Source: a bacterium
GTDB lineage: Bacteria > Desulfobacterota > Binatia > UBA12015
Length of the DNA stretch: 12,520 nt
Direction: 5' to 3'
NCBI GenBank assembly: GCA_018970825.1
Contig: JAGWVP010000033.1
Location: 1-12,520 of the forward strand
Position 1 is the first letter of the stretch. Each line of letters opens with the position of its first letter. The notes beneath the pieces are model-generated. The model was not told the origin of the DNA, ran no database searches, and saw only the letters and a program-made list of their open reading frames with translations. The position numbers and the translations under genes are program-made. Positions 1-8,022 of this stretch are shown one piece after another.

Positions 1-97
1 TCCAGCCGCAGGCGATGCCTGGCACGAGCAGCAGCACCGTCGAGAGCGACGCCACCTCGAGGGTGAACGCGACGAGCCGCAGGTCGTCGACGGCCAC
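1..97 (-). CDS. modB: Molybdate ABC transporter permease, N-terminal fragment cut by the window edge
   Basis: Only the first 32 codons are present. The frame opens with GTG at 97-95, one base after the modA stop codon (101-99), so translation is probably coupled to modA. No separate Shine-Dalgarno sequence is visible. The peptide begins VAVDDLRLVAFTLEVASLS and runs into a hydrophobic stretch, TVLLLVPGIACGW. This is the usual layout of the ModB N-terminus: a short polar start, an L-T-L-x-V-A-S-L motif, then the first membrane helix. ModB is the inner-membrane channel subunit that takes molybdate from ModA and works with the ATPase ModC. The identification rests on this short match plus its position directly after modA. 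Without the rest of the gene, a related oxyanion permease (tungstate or sulfate type) cannot be excluded. Confidence 0.75.
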   Translation of the reverse strand, partial: MAVDDLRLVAFTLEVASLSTVLLLVPGIACGW

Positions 98-98
98 G

Positions 99-851
99 TC
101 AGCGCCGCGGCAGCACGGCGAACCCGTGGCGTTCGTAGACGCGAAGCGCCGCGGGCGCGACGAGAAATTCGGCCAGTTCGCGGGCACGCGGATCCCGGGA
201 CCGGCGGAGGACGGCGAGCGGGTACGCGATCGGCGGGGTTGCCTCGCGGGGGACCTCGAGGGCGACCCGGGCGCGGTCGGTCGAGGATGCGTCGGTCGCG
301 AACACGATGCCGACGGGTGCGTGCCCTTCGGCGACCGCCGCGAGCGTCGCGCGCGCATCGAGCAGCGGGATCACCTTCGCGCTCGCCTTCTCCCACGCTC
401 CCGCCCGCCGGAGCCACTCGCGGGCGTAGATCCCTGCCGGCACGGATTCCGGGTTCGCGAGCGCCACGCGCTCGAACGAGGCGACCTCGGCAGCCGATGC
501 GACGCGCGCCTTCGAGTCGGCCGGCACGATCACCACCAGTCGGTTCGAGAGCACGTCCCGGCGGGACGCCTCGTCGACGAGGCCGGCTCGCGCGACCCGG
601 TCCATCGACTCCTCGTCGGCCGGAAAGAAGAGGTCGGCCGGGGCGCCGTGCTCGATCTGTCGCGCGAGGTCGCCCGAGGCGCCGAACGAGAGCGCGACCT
701 CCCCGCCCCCGTCCGCGCGCCAGCTTTCGGCGACCTCCCGGAGCGCGTCGGTCAGGCTCGATCCGGCGAGGACGAGAAGGCCGTCCGCCCGGGCGACGGC
801 GGCCGGGACGAGGGCGAGCAGAAGCGCTGCGATGGCTCGGCGAAGGGCCAC
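99..851 (-). CDS. modA: Molybdate-binding periplasmic protein ModA
   Basis: A 250-residue protein that fits the ModA family in length and pattern. Residues 1-22 form a signal peptide (ALLLALVPAAVARA), so the mature protein acts in the periplasm, capturing molybdate (or tungstate) for the ModB permease. Family signatures are SSLTDAL at 31-37, SFGASGDLARQ at 55-65, GAPADLFFPAD at 69-79, VPAGIYAREWL at 137-147 and VGIVFATDA at 180-188. The serines at 31/32 and 59 sit where the family coordinates the oxyanion. The start is GTG at 851-849, which puts the signal peptide at the N-terminus. No clear Shine-Dalgarno is present; the upstream beta-helix gene ends 13 nt before it, so coupled translation is likely. 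modB follows after one base. Molybdate versus tungstate specificity cannot be decided from sequence. Confidence 0.93.
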   Translation of the reverse strand: MALRRAIAALLLALVPAAVARADGLLVLAGSSLTDALREVAESWRADGGGEVALSFGASGDLARQIEHGAPADLFFPADEESMDRVARAGLVDEASRRDVLSNRLVVIVPADSKARVASAAEVASFERVALANPESVPAGIYAREWLRRAGAWEKASAKVIPLLDARATLAAVAEGHAPVGIVFATDASSTDRARVALEVPREATPPIAYPLAVLRRSRDPRARELAEFLVAPAALRVYERHGFAVLPRR

Positions 852-864
852 GGACGGCCCGCCG

Positions 865-1824
865 TCAGCGGACGACCTGGACGCGGACGGTGTTGCCCGA
901 GGGCAGCAGTCCGTTGCTCGACTTCTCGAGGTACGGAGTGGCGGCGCAGGTCCGAACGTCCACCTTCTCGACCTCCGTGTCGCGCGCTCCCGAGAAACGG
1001 AAGCACAGGGGGGCGTTCAGGATCGCTCCGTTCGTGACCACGTTGCCGTAGGGCGCTCGCGGGATGCCGCTCGCATCCTTGCGCACTTCGAAGCGGTAGC
1101 CGATGTCGGGGGCGGCGACGTCGTTGTCGACGAAGCGCAGTTCGGTCGAGTCTCCCGACACCTTGACCGAGGTCGTCTGCACGTCGTTGTCGCGGAACAC
1201 GACGGTCCTGACGAAGCGGACGTCGAGGTCGGCCTTCGTCGGGCCGGCGAGCACGTTCGCGAGGAACTCGCCGCGCACGACCTGCTCGATCCGGGCGTTG
1301 ATCTTCGCGTTGCCGGAGAAGACGTTCGAACTCACCACGGCATCGACCGCCCCCACCATCGCGAGCCCGGTGTCCTTCGAGGCCTCGATCACGTTGTCGT
1401 CGACCACCGGGGAATCGGCTCCGCCCTCGATGCGGATCGCCTTCACGTTGCCGCGGAACACGTTGGCCCCCACGAAGGCGTCGCGTCCGCCGACGATGCG
1501 GACGCCGCTGCGGAATCCCTCGATGGTGCAGTTGCGCACGCGGACGTCGACGACCGTCGTCGCGGTGATGCCGTCCCGGCTGGGCGTGCCGGAGATCCTG
1601 TGCCCCTGGCAGTCGAGCGTCACCCCGCTCATGAGCTTGAGCCCGCCGGCCGGACAGGGGCCGAGGTCGGCCGCGAGTTTCACGTTCTCGACGACGGTGG
1701 CCCCGCAGGAGCAGGTCTTCGTCCCGCCGCAGGTCTCGACGGCGAAAGCCGGGTGGACCCACGCGAGCGCGAGCAGCATGGCGGCGATGCGGAGGAAACG
1801 ACCCACGAAACTTTCTCGTACCAC
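865..1824 (-). CDS. Secreted right-handed parallel beta-helix protein, function unknown
   Basis: A 319-residue exported protein. Residues 1-28 look like a signal peptide ending AFA before VE. A cysteine-containing N-cap follows (Cys 32, 38, 40 and 57), then GVTLDCQGHRISG at 67-79, a common opening of pectate-lyase-like or NosD-like beta-helices. After that come solenoid turns carrying an asparagine ladder at N98, 121, 144, 167, 190 and 213 with an exact 23-residue step, then N234 after 21. The C-terminal part (about 245-319) is less regular and holds Cys 274 and 293. No catalytic residues of polysaccharide lyases could be identified, so an enzymatic role is not claimed; a binding or surface role is equally possible. 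The start is uncertain: GTG at 1824-1822 is used here, while GTG at 1806-1804 (residue 7) lies just after a GAAAG stretch and would also keep the signal peptide. It starts 16 nt after the MFS gene stop. Confidence 0.82.
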   Translation of the reverse strand: MVRESFVGRFLRIAAMLLALAWVHPAFAVETCGGTKTCSCGATVVENVKLAADLGPCPAGGLKLMSGVTLDCQGHRISGTPSRDGITATTVVDVRVRNCTIEGFRSGVRIVGGRDAFVGANVFRGNVKAIRIEGGADSPVVDDNVIEASKDTGLAMVGAVDAVVSSNVFSGNAKINARIEQVVRGEFLANVLAGPTKADLDVRFVRTVVFRDNDVQTTSVKVSGDSTELRFVDNDVAAPDIGYRFEVRKDASGIPRAPYGNVVTNGAILNAPLCFRFSGARDTEVEKVDVRTCAATPYLEKSSNGLLPSGNTVRVQVVR

Positions 1825-1840
1825 CGCCGGTCGGGCCCGC

Positions 1841-3136
1841 TCAAGCCCGATTCGGGCCCGCCGCGGGTGGCGGCCCGGCAGGCTCCCGACGGAGCCTCGC
1901 CCGCAGGGCGATCCCGCAGGCCACGGCCGCCCAGGCGCAGAGGCCGTTGGCGAGAAAGACCCAGCGGTAGCTGCCGGTCCGGTCGTGGACCCAGGCGGCG
2001 GCGAGCGGTGCCGAGGCCGCGCCCAGGTCGTAGCCGGTCTTGACGACGCCGAGGACGGTTCCGAGCGCCGCGAGCCCGAAACCCTCGACGACCATGATCG
2101 GCATCATCGGCATGATGCCGCCGTAGGCGAGGCCGAAGAGCACGACGTAGGCCACCACCGCGGGCCACCACGGCATGAGGAACACGAGCGGGAAGCCGAG
2201 CGCCGCGAGCAACTGCACGCCGAGCAGGACGGAGGCGCGCGGAAGGCGGTCGGCGAGGACTCCCGCAGCGATCCGGCCGACGCCCGCGAAGAGGATGAAC
2301 ATGCTCTTCACCGAGGCGGCCCGCGTCGCGTCGAGACCGAGGTCGTGCAGGTAGAGGATCAGGTGCTTGTTGCTCGTGTAGCAGGGGACGGTCGCGAACA
2401 GGATGCCGCCCGCGAGCCACCAGAAGACCGGGTCGCGCATCGTCCGCCGGAGCGACGGCGGGTCCGATGCGCCCTGAGCGGCCGCGGCGCGCTCGTCGGC
2501 GACCCGCACGTCCCCCGCTTCCTCGTAGGGCTCGAGGCCCAGGTCCGAGGGGCGGTCGCGCACGAACAGGAGCGCGACCGTCGGCGGCACGAGGCCGACA
2601 CATGCCGCGAGCAGGGAGAAGGCGGCCCGCCGTCCCCAGGCCTCCGTCGCCAGCGTCACGACCATCGTCGAGAGCGCTCCGCCCAGCACCGTGCCCGCGC
2701 TCACGATGCCGTTGGCGAGCCCGAGCCGGCTCGTGAACCAGCGCGAGATCAGCACCTGGTTCGGCAGGATCGTGACGCCCGACATGCCGAGGCCCAGCAC
2801 CGCGGCCCCGAGAAAGAAGACGGCCGGGGTCCCGGCGACGCCGAGGATCGCGTGCCCGACCGCCATGACGAGACCTCCCGCGACGAAGAGCGAGCGGACC
2901 GAGTGGCGGTCCATCCACGCCCCGACGAACGGCGAGAGGAGCGCGATCACGAGGATCATGACCGAGCTCGAGGCGACGACGGTCGTCCTCGCCCAGCCGA
3001 GCGCCTCGAACGAAGGATACGAGGCGACGAGCGCGAAGAAGCCGAAACCGATGCCGAAGAACTCGACCAGCAGCGAGGCGGCGACGATGCCCCATGCCCG
3101 GTGCCGGTGGAGACCGGCCGGCGGCGCCTCAGTCAT
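1841..3136 (-). CDS. Major facilitator superfamily transporter, monocarboxylate/OFA-like
   Basis: A 431-residue inner-membrane carrier with two groups of hydrophobic helices (about 15-190 and 237-412) around a charged loop at 193-234, the usual 12-helix MFS layout. The motif between helices 2 and 3 is GAWMDRHSVRSL (72-83). RWFTSRLGLANGIVSAG (132-148) closely matches the RWF-x-x-x-R-G-L-A-x-G-x-x-x-A-G pattern of monocarboxylate and oxalate/formate-type carriers. This supports a small organic anion as substrate, but no specific one can be named. The start is ATG at 3136-3134, inside the recX stop region (shared bases ATGACTGA, 8-nt overlap). The frame stays open 44 codons further upstream, but that part is arginine-rich, lies antisense-like over recX in another frame, and shows no membrane character, so it was rejected. 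The last codons contain a short GC hairpin (1845-1857) without a U tract. Confidence 0.9.
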   Translation of the reverse strand: MTEAPPAGLHRHRAWGIVAASLLVEFFGIGFGFFALVASYPSFEALGWARTTVVASSSVMILVIALLSPFVGAWMDRHSVRSLFVAGGLVMAVGHAILGVAGTPAVFFLGAAVLGLGMSGVTILPNQVLISRWFTSRLGLANGIVSAGTVLGGALSTMVVTLATEAWGRRAAFSLLAACVGLVPPTVALLFVRDRPSDLGLEPYEEAGDVRVADERAAAAQGASDPPSLRRTMRDPVFWWLAGGILFATVPCYTSNKHLILYLHDLGLDATRAASVKSMFILFAGVGRIAAGVLADRLPRASVLLGVQLLAALGFPLVFLMPWWPAVVAYVVLFGLAYGGIMPMMPIMVVEGFGLAALGTVLGVVKTGYDLGAASAPLAAAWVHDRTGSYRWVFLANGLCAWAAVACGIALRARLRREPAGPPPAAGPNRA

Positions 3137-3674
3137 CGCCGGCCTCCGCCGGGTCGTCGTCGAGGGAGTGGTCGATCCCGAGCAGCCGGCGGGCGACCGA
3201 GGCGGGAAAGCCACGCGAGGCGAGCATGCGCAGCGCGCGCGCGCGCCCCTTCGGGTCGGACGGTGCACCGGCCGGGAAGCGGCGCTCGACCAGCGCGCGA
3301 GCGGCCTCGAAGTCGTGGGCGCCGGTCGCGTCCGCTCCCGGCACCGCCTCCGGGGCGACCCCGCGTCGTGCCAGCACCTGCCTCACGCGGCGGCTGCCGA
3401 GCCCGCGCCGGGCGGCATCGCGCAGGACGGCTCCCGCGACCGCGCCGTCGTCGAGCAGTCTCGCCTCGACGAGCCGCGCCATCGTCGCCTCGACCACCGC
3501 CTCGTCGTCGAACCTCTCCCGGAGGAGCGCCTCGATCTCGCGCGCGCTGCGCGGACGTCGGGCGAGCGCGCGCAGCGCCGCAGCCCACGCCTGCCGCGGG
3601 TTCGAGCCGGGTCGCCCGGACGACGCGCCGTCCCCGGGGTCGCCGGTCCGGACGGGGCGCCGCTCGGATCCCAT
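3129..3674 (-). CDS. recX: Regulatory protein RecX
   Basis: A 181-residue protein with the all-helical tandem-repeat pattern of RecX, a cytoplasmic modulator that binds the RecA filament and inhibits recombinase activity. Visible landmarks are ALRALARRPRSAREIEALL at 33-51, the L-V-E-A-R-L-L-D-D segment at 68-76, RGLGSRRVRQVLARRGV at 90-106, and a last repeat, RALRMLASRGFPASVARRLL, at 146-165. The N-terminal 28 residues are polar and probably disordered. The start is ATG at 3674-3672, 26 nt after the pilT stop; no convincing Shine-Dalgarno is present. Its stop overlaps the MFS gene start by 8 nt. The window contains no recA, which often lies next to recX, so here the gene has been recruited into a different gene run. 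The family assignment is by pattern; RecX proteins diverge strongly in sequence. Confidence 0.85.
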   Translation of the reverse strand: MGSERRPVRTGDPGDGASSGRPGSNPRQAWAAALRALARRPRSAREIEALLRERFDDEAVVEATMARLVEARLLDDGAVAGAVLRDAARRGLGSRRVRQVLARRGVAPEAVPGADATGAHDFEAARALVERRFPAGAPSDPKGRARALRMLASRGFPASVARRLLGIDHSLDDDPAEAGDD

Positions 3675-3700
3675 CGGAAGACCGCGCCCGCCCGAGCGGC

Positions 3701-4948
<1,248 letters not shown>

Positions 4949-4956
4949 CGCGTTGT

Positions 4957-4962
4957 CCCTCC
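4957..4962 (-). promoter_or_regulatory. Shine-Dalgarno sequence of pilT
   Basis: The minus-strand sequence GGAGGG lies 8 nt before the pilT ATG. It fixes the start at 4948 and is one of the two strongest ribosome-binding sites in the window. Confidence 0.8.
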
Positions 4963-4965
4963 GGC

Positions 4966-4984
4966 CGGCCGGGGAAGCCGGCCG
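4966..4984 (-). promoter_or_regulatory. Hairpin in the pilT leader, next to the ribosome-binding site
   Basis: A perfect 7-bp inverted repeat, CGGCCGG and CCGGCCG, encloses a 5-nt loop (CTTCC on the minus strand). It ends 3 nt before the GGAGGG ribosome-binding site of pilT. It is not followed by a U tract, so it does not look like an intrinsic terminator. It could affect access to the ribosome-binding site. In such GC-rich DNA a chance origin is also possible. Confidence 0.4.
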
Positions 4985-5037
4985 ACCGCCCCTCCCTTAT
5001 CGCCCCGGGCGAGGCGCGGCCAGACGGGGAAGGCCCG

Positions 5038-5056
5038 CGCGGCGGGAGCCGCCGCG
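5038..5056 (-). terminator. Possible hairpin downstream of yejEF (no U tract)
   Basis: A perfect 8-bp inverted repeat, CGCGGCGG and CCGCCGCG, with a 3-nt loop starts 20 nt after the yejEF stop codon. The position suits a terminator or a transcript-stabilising stem, but no run of T follows on the minus strand. A role in termination is therefore only a suggestion. Confidence 0.35.
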
Positions 5057-5076
5057 GCCCCGGTCTCGAGGTCCCC

Positions 5077-8022
5077 TCAACCGGACGGGGGCCGCCGCGG
5101 CGTCGCGAGGTGGAGCGCCGCCTCGAGCAGCCGGCGCGTGTAGTCCTCGCGCGGGGCCCCGAAGACTTCCGCGGCCGGCCCCTGCTCGACGACCTTCCCG
5201 TCCGCCAGCACGACGATCCGGTGGCTCATCGCGCGGACCACGCGCAGGTCGTGGCTGATGAAGAGGTAGGCGAGCCGGCGCTCCTCCTGCAGCCGGCGCA
5301 GCAGGCCGACGATCTGCGCCTGCACCGAGACGTCGAGGGCCGAGGTGGGCTCGTCGAGCACGACGAGCCGGGGCTCGAGCACGATCGCGCGGGCGATCGC
5401 CACGCGCTGGCGCTGGCCCCCGGAAAGCTCGTGCGGATGGCGGTGGCGGGCCGCCGGGTCGATCTCCACGGCCTCGAGCGCCCGCACGACCCGCTCCTCG
5501 CGTTCGCCCTCGTCGCGGCCGAGCCCGTGCACCCGGAGCCCTTCGGCGACGATCTGCCCGACCGAGAGTCGCGGGCTGAGCGATCCGTAGGGATCCTGGA
5601 ACACGATCTGCATCTCGCGACGCAGCGGCCGCAGCCCGGCCCCGCCGAGCGAGGAGATGGTCTCGCCCCGGAAGCGGATCTCGCCGCGGCTCGCGGCGAG
5701 CCGCAGCATCGCGAGCGCGATCGTCGTCTTGCCCGAGCCGCTCTCGCCGACGAGCCCGACCGTCTCGCCTTCCCGCACCTCGATCGAGACGCCGTCGACC
5801 GCCCGGACGTGGTCGACCGTGCGCCGCAGGAGCCCCTTGCGGATCGGGTACCAGACCTTCAGGTCGCGGCAGGACGCGACGACCGGCGCGTCGGGGGCGA
5901 CCGGGGTCGGAACGCCGCGAGGCTCGGCCGCGAGCAGGGCGCGGGTATACGGATGCCGCGGCGAGCCGAAAACCCGCTCGACCGGCCCCGCTTCGACGAT
6001 GCGCCCGTGCCGCATCACGCACACGCGGTCCGCGACCCGCCGCACGATCCCGAGGTCGTGGGTGATGAAGAGCATCGCCATGCCGAGCCGACGGCGCAGT
6101 TCGGCGAGGAGTTCGAGCAGCTGCGCCTGGATCGTGACGTCGACGGCCGTGGTGGGCTCGTCGGCGATCAGCAGGTCGGGCTCGTTCGCGAGCGCCATCG
6201 CGATCATGACGCGCTGGCGCTGGCCGCCGGACATCTCGTGCGGGTAGGACGCGAGGCGCCGCTCGGCGTCGTTCAGGCCCACGAGTTCCAGCAGCTCGAG
6301 CGATCGGGCGCGGGCCGCGGCCGCGTCGGCCCCGCGGTGCACGACCAGCGTCTCGCCGACCTGCCGCTCGACCGTGTGCAGCGGGTTGAGCGAGGTCATC
6401 GGCTCCTGGAAGACCATGCCGACGCGCCCGCCGCGCACCCGCCGGAGCGTCTCGCCGGGCGCGCGCAGCAGGTCCTCGCCGTCGAGCAGGATGCGGCCCG
6501 AGGGGTGGCTCGCGTTCGGAGAGGGGAGCAGGCGCAGGATCGAGAGCGCCGTCACCGACTTGCCCGACCCGCTCTCGCCGACGAGCGCCACCGTCTCGCC
6601 GCGCCCGACGTCGAAGCTCACCCCGCGGACCGCGTCGACGGCCGCCGGGCCGTGCCCGAAGCGCACGCCGAGATCCTCCACCCGAAGCAGCGGCTGGCCG
6701 GGCAGCGTCGAGTCGACGAGCGGCTCGCTCCCCGCGCTCGCCCGTCCTTCCGGCCCGTCCTGACGAGGCGCGTCGCCGGTGCGGGCCGATGCCCCGTCGG
6801 ACTCTCCGCGTCCCTCGGCGCCGCGTCCGACGGGCCGCGGCAGCGCCTCGGACACCGCCCCGCCCGGCAACCCGGGCGGCACGAGCGCCTCCTCGGGATC
6901 CTCGAGCGGGCCGAGCGTCATCGCCGCGTCCTCGCCCGCCCCCGGGGCGACGAGACCCCGGCGCGGGTCGAAGGCGTCGCGCACCGCCTCGCCGATGAAG
7001 ACGAGCAGCGAGAGCATGCCCGCGATCACGAAGAAGCTCGTGAAGCCGAGCCACGGCGCCTGCGGATTGTCCTTGCCCTGCTTCAGAAGCTCGCCCAGCG
7101 AGGGGGCCCCCGGCGGCATGCCGAAGCCGAGGAAGTCGAGCGAGGTGAGCGTCACGACCGCACCGCTCGTGACGAACGGAAGGAAGGTGAGCGCCGCCGT
7201 CATCGCGTTCGGCAGGACGTGCCGCACCATGATCGACGCGTCGCCGACGCCGAGTGCGCGGGCGGCCCGGACGTAGTCGAAGTTGCGTGCGCGCAGGAAC
7301 TCGGCCCGCACCACGCCGACGAGCGTCATCCAGCTGAACAGCAGCATGAGGAGCAGGAGCCAGCCGAAGCCCGGCGTGACGACGCTCGCGAGGATGATGA
7401 GCAGGTAGAGGGTCGGCATCCCCGACCAGACCTCGATGAAGCGCTGCAGCGCGAGGTCGACCCAGCCGCCGAAGTAGCCCTGCACCGCGCCGGCCGCGAT
7501 GCCGACGATCGAGCTCAGCAGCGTGAGCACGAGCCCGAAGACGACCGAGAGCCGGTAGCCGTAGACGAGCCGCGCGGCGACGTCGCGCGCCTGGTCGTCG
7601 GTGCCGAGCCAGTTGCGCGCGCTCGGCGCGGACGGCGCCGGTCCCGGCAGGTCGCGGACCACGGTGTCCCAGCGGAACGGAATCGGTGGATCGAGGATCC
7701 AGCCCTTCTCCCCGATCATCCGGCGGACCTCGGGATCGGAGTAGTCGGCCTCGGTCTCGAGGAAGCCGCCGAAGTCGGTCTCCGGGTAGGCCTTCGCGAA
7801 CGGGAAGAAGATCTCGCCGTCGTACGAGACGACGAGCGGGCGGTCGTTCGCGACCAGCTCCGCGCCGAGGCTCGCGACGAGCAGCCCCGCGAAGATCCAG
7901 GCCGACCAGCGCCCGCGGCGGTTCGCGCGGAACAGGGCGAGCCGCCGCGCGCCGAGCGGCCCGAGCGGCCGGCCGAAGAGGCGGGCGGCCGGCGGCGGCC
8001 GGCGCGGAACCTCAGACGTCAC
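5077..8022 (-). CDS. yejEF: Fused peptide ABC importer subunit: YejE permease joined to YejF double ATPase
   Basis: A single 981-residue frame joins two subunits that are normally separate. Residues 1-355 are the YejE-type inner-membrane permease: a first helix at about 41-58, more helices from 158 to 345, the coupling loop YVRAARALGVGDASIMVRH at 250-268, and the usual YejE end VRDAFDPR at 347-354. Residues 356-440 are a Gly/Pro/Glu/Ser-rich linker. Residues 445-981 are YejF with two nucleotide-binding domains. NBD1 has Walker A GESGSGKS 482-489, Q-loop Q539, signature SGGQR 598-602, Walker B LLIADE 617-622 and H655. NBD2 has Walker A GESGSGKT 759-766, Q809, signature LSGGQ 866-870, Walker B LVVLDE 886-891 and H924. 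All ATPase motifs are intact. The start is GTG at 8022-8020, overlapping the yejB stop by 11 nt, with a GAGAG stretch just upstream. With YejB it would supply a complete transporter core. Family substrates are oligopeptides, including microcin C in E. coli. Confidence 0.92.
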   Translation of the reverse strand: MTSEVPRRPPPAARLFGRPLGPLGARRLALFRANRRGRWSAWIFAGLLVASLGAELVANDRPLVVSYDGEIFFPFAKAYPETDFGGFLETEADYSDPEVRRMIGEKGWILDPPIPFRWDTVVRDLPGPAPSAPSARNWLGTDDQARDVAARLVYGYRLSVVFGLVLTLLSSIVGIAAGAVQGYFGGWVDLALQRFIEVWSGMPTLYLLIILASVVTPGFGWLLLLMLLFSWMTLVGVVRAEFLRARNFDYVRAARALGVGDASIMVRHVLPNAMTAALTFLPFVTSGAVVTLTSLDFLGFGMPPGAPSLGELLKQGKDNPQAPWLGFTSFFVIAGMLSLLVFIGEAVRDAFDPRRGLVAPGAGEDAAMTLGPLEDPEEALVPPGLPGGAVSEALPRPVGRGAEGRGESDGASARTGDAPRQDGPEGRASAGSEPLVDSTLPGQPLLRVEDLGVRFGHGPAAVDAVRGVSFDVGRGETVALVGESGSGKSVTALSILRLLPSPNASHPSGRILLDGEDLLRAPGETLRRVRGGRVGMVFQEPMTSLNPLHTVERQVGETLVVHRGADAAAARARSLELLELVGLNDAERRLASYPHEMSGGQRQRVMIAMALANEPDLLIADEPTTAVDVTIQAQLLELLAELRRRLGMAMLFITHDLGIVRRVADRVCVMRHGRIVEAGPVERVFGSPRHPYTRALLAAEPRGVPTPVAPDAPVVASCRDLKVWYPIRKGLLRRTVDHVRAVDGVSIEVREGETVGLVGESGSGKTTIALAMLRLAASRGEIRFRGETISSLGGAGLRPLRREMQIVFQDPYGSLSPRLSVGQIVAEGLRVHGLGRDEGEREERVVRALEAVEIDPAARHRHPHELSGGQRQRVAIARAIVLEPRLVVLDEPTSALDVSVQAQIVGLLRRLQEERRLAYLFISHDLRVVRAMSHRIVVLADGKVVEQGPAAEVFGAPREDYTRRLLEAALHLATPRRPPSG

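Larger units (their letters stand above)
4949..5076 (-). other. Intergenic region between yejEF and pilT, with ribosome-binding site and hairpins
   Basis: This is the only sizeable gap between the importer genes and the pilT run. On the minus strand it contains, in order, an 8-bp hairpin (5056-5038), a weak GATAAG -10-like hexamer (5001-4996) without a good -35 partner, a 7-bp hairpin (4984-4966) and the pilT ribosome-binding site GGAGGG (4962-4957). It is the likeliest place for the importer transcript to end and a pilT transcript to begin, but neither a U-rich terminator nor a strong promoter is visible. Confidence 0.6.

Noticed and set aside
1831..1861. Direct repeat TCGGGCCCGC (1831-1840 and 1852-1861) with a small hairpin at 1845-1857
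   Set aside because: It is short, GC-only, and mostly inside or next to the last MFS codons, with no U tract. This is expected by chance at this composition.
3137..3268. Upstream extension of the MFS frame to position 3268
   Set aside because: The extra 44 residues are Arg/Pro/Ser-rich and are read in another frame over the RecX C-terminus. The ATG at 3136 gives the normal family N-terminus and a typical stop-start overlap.
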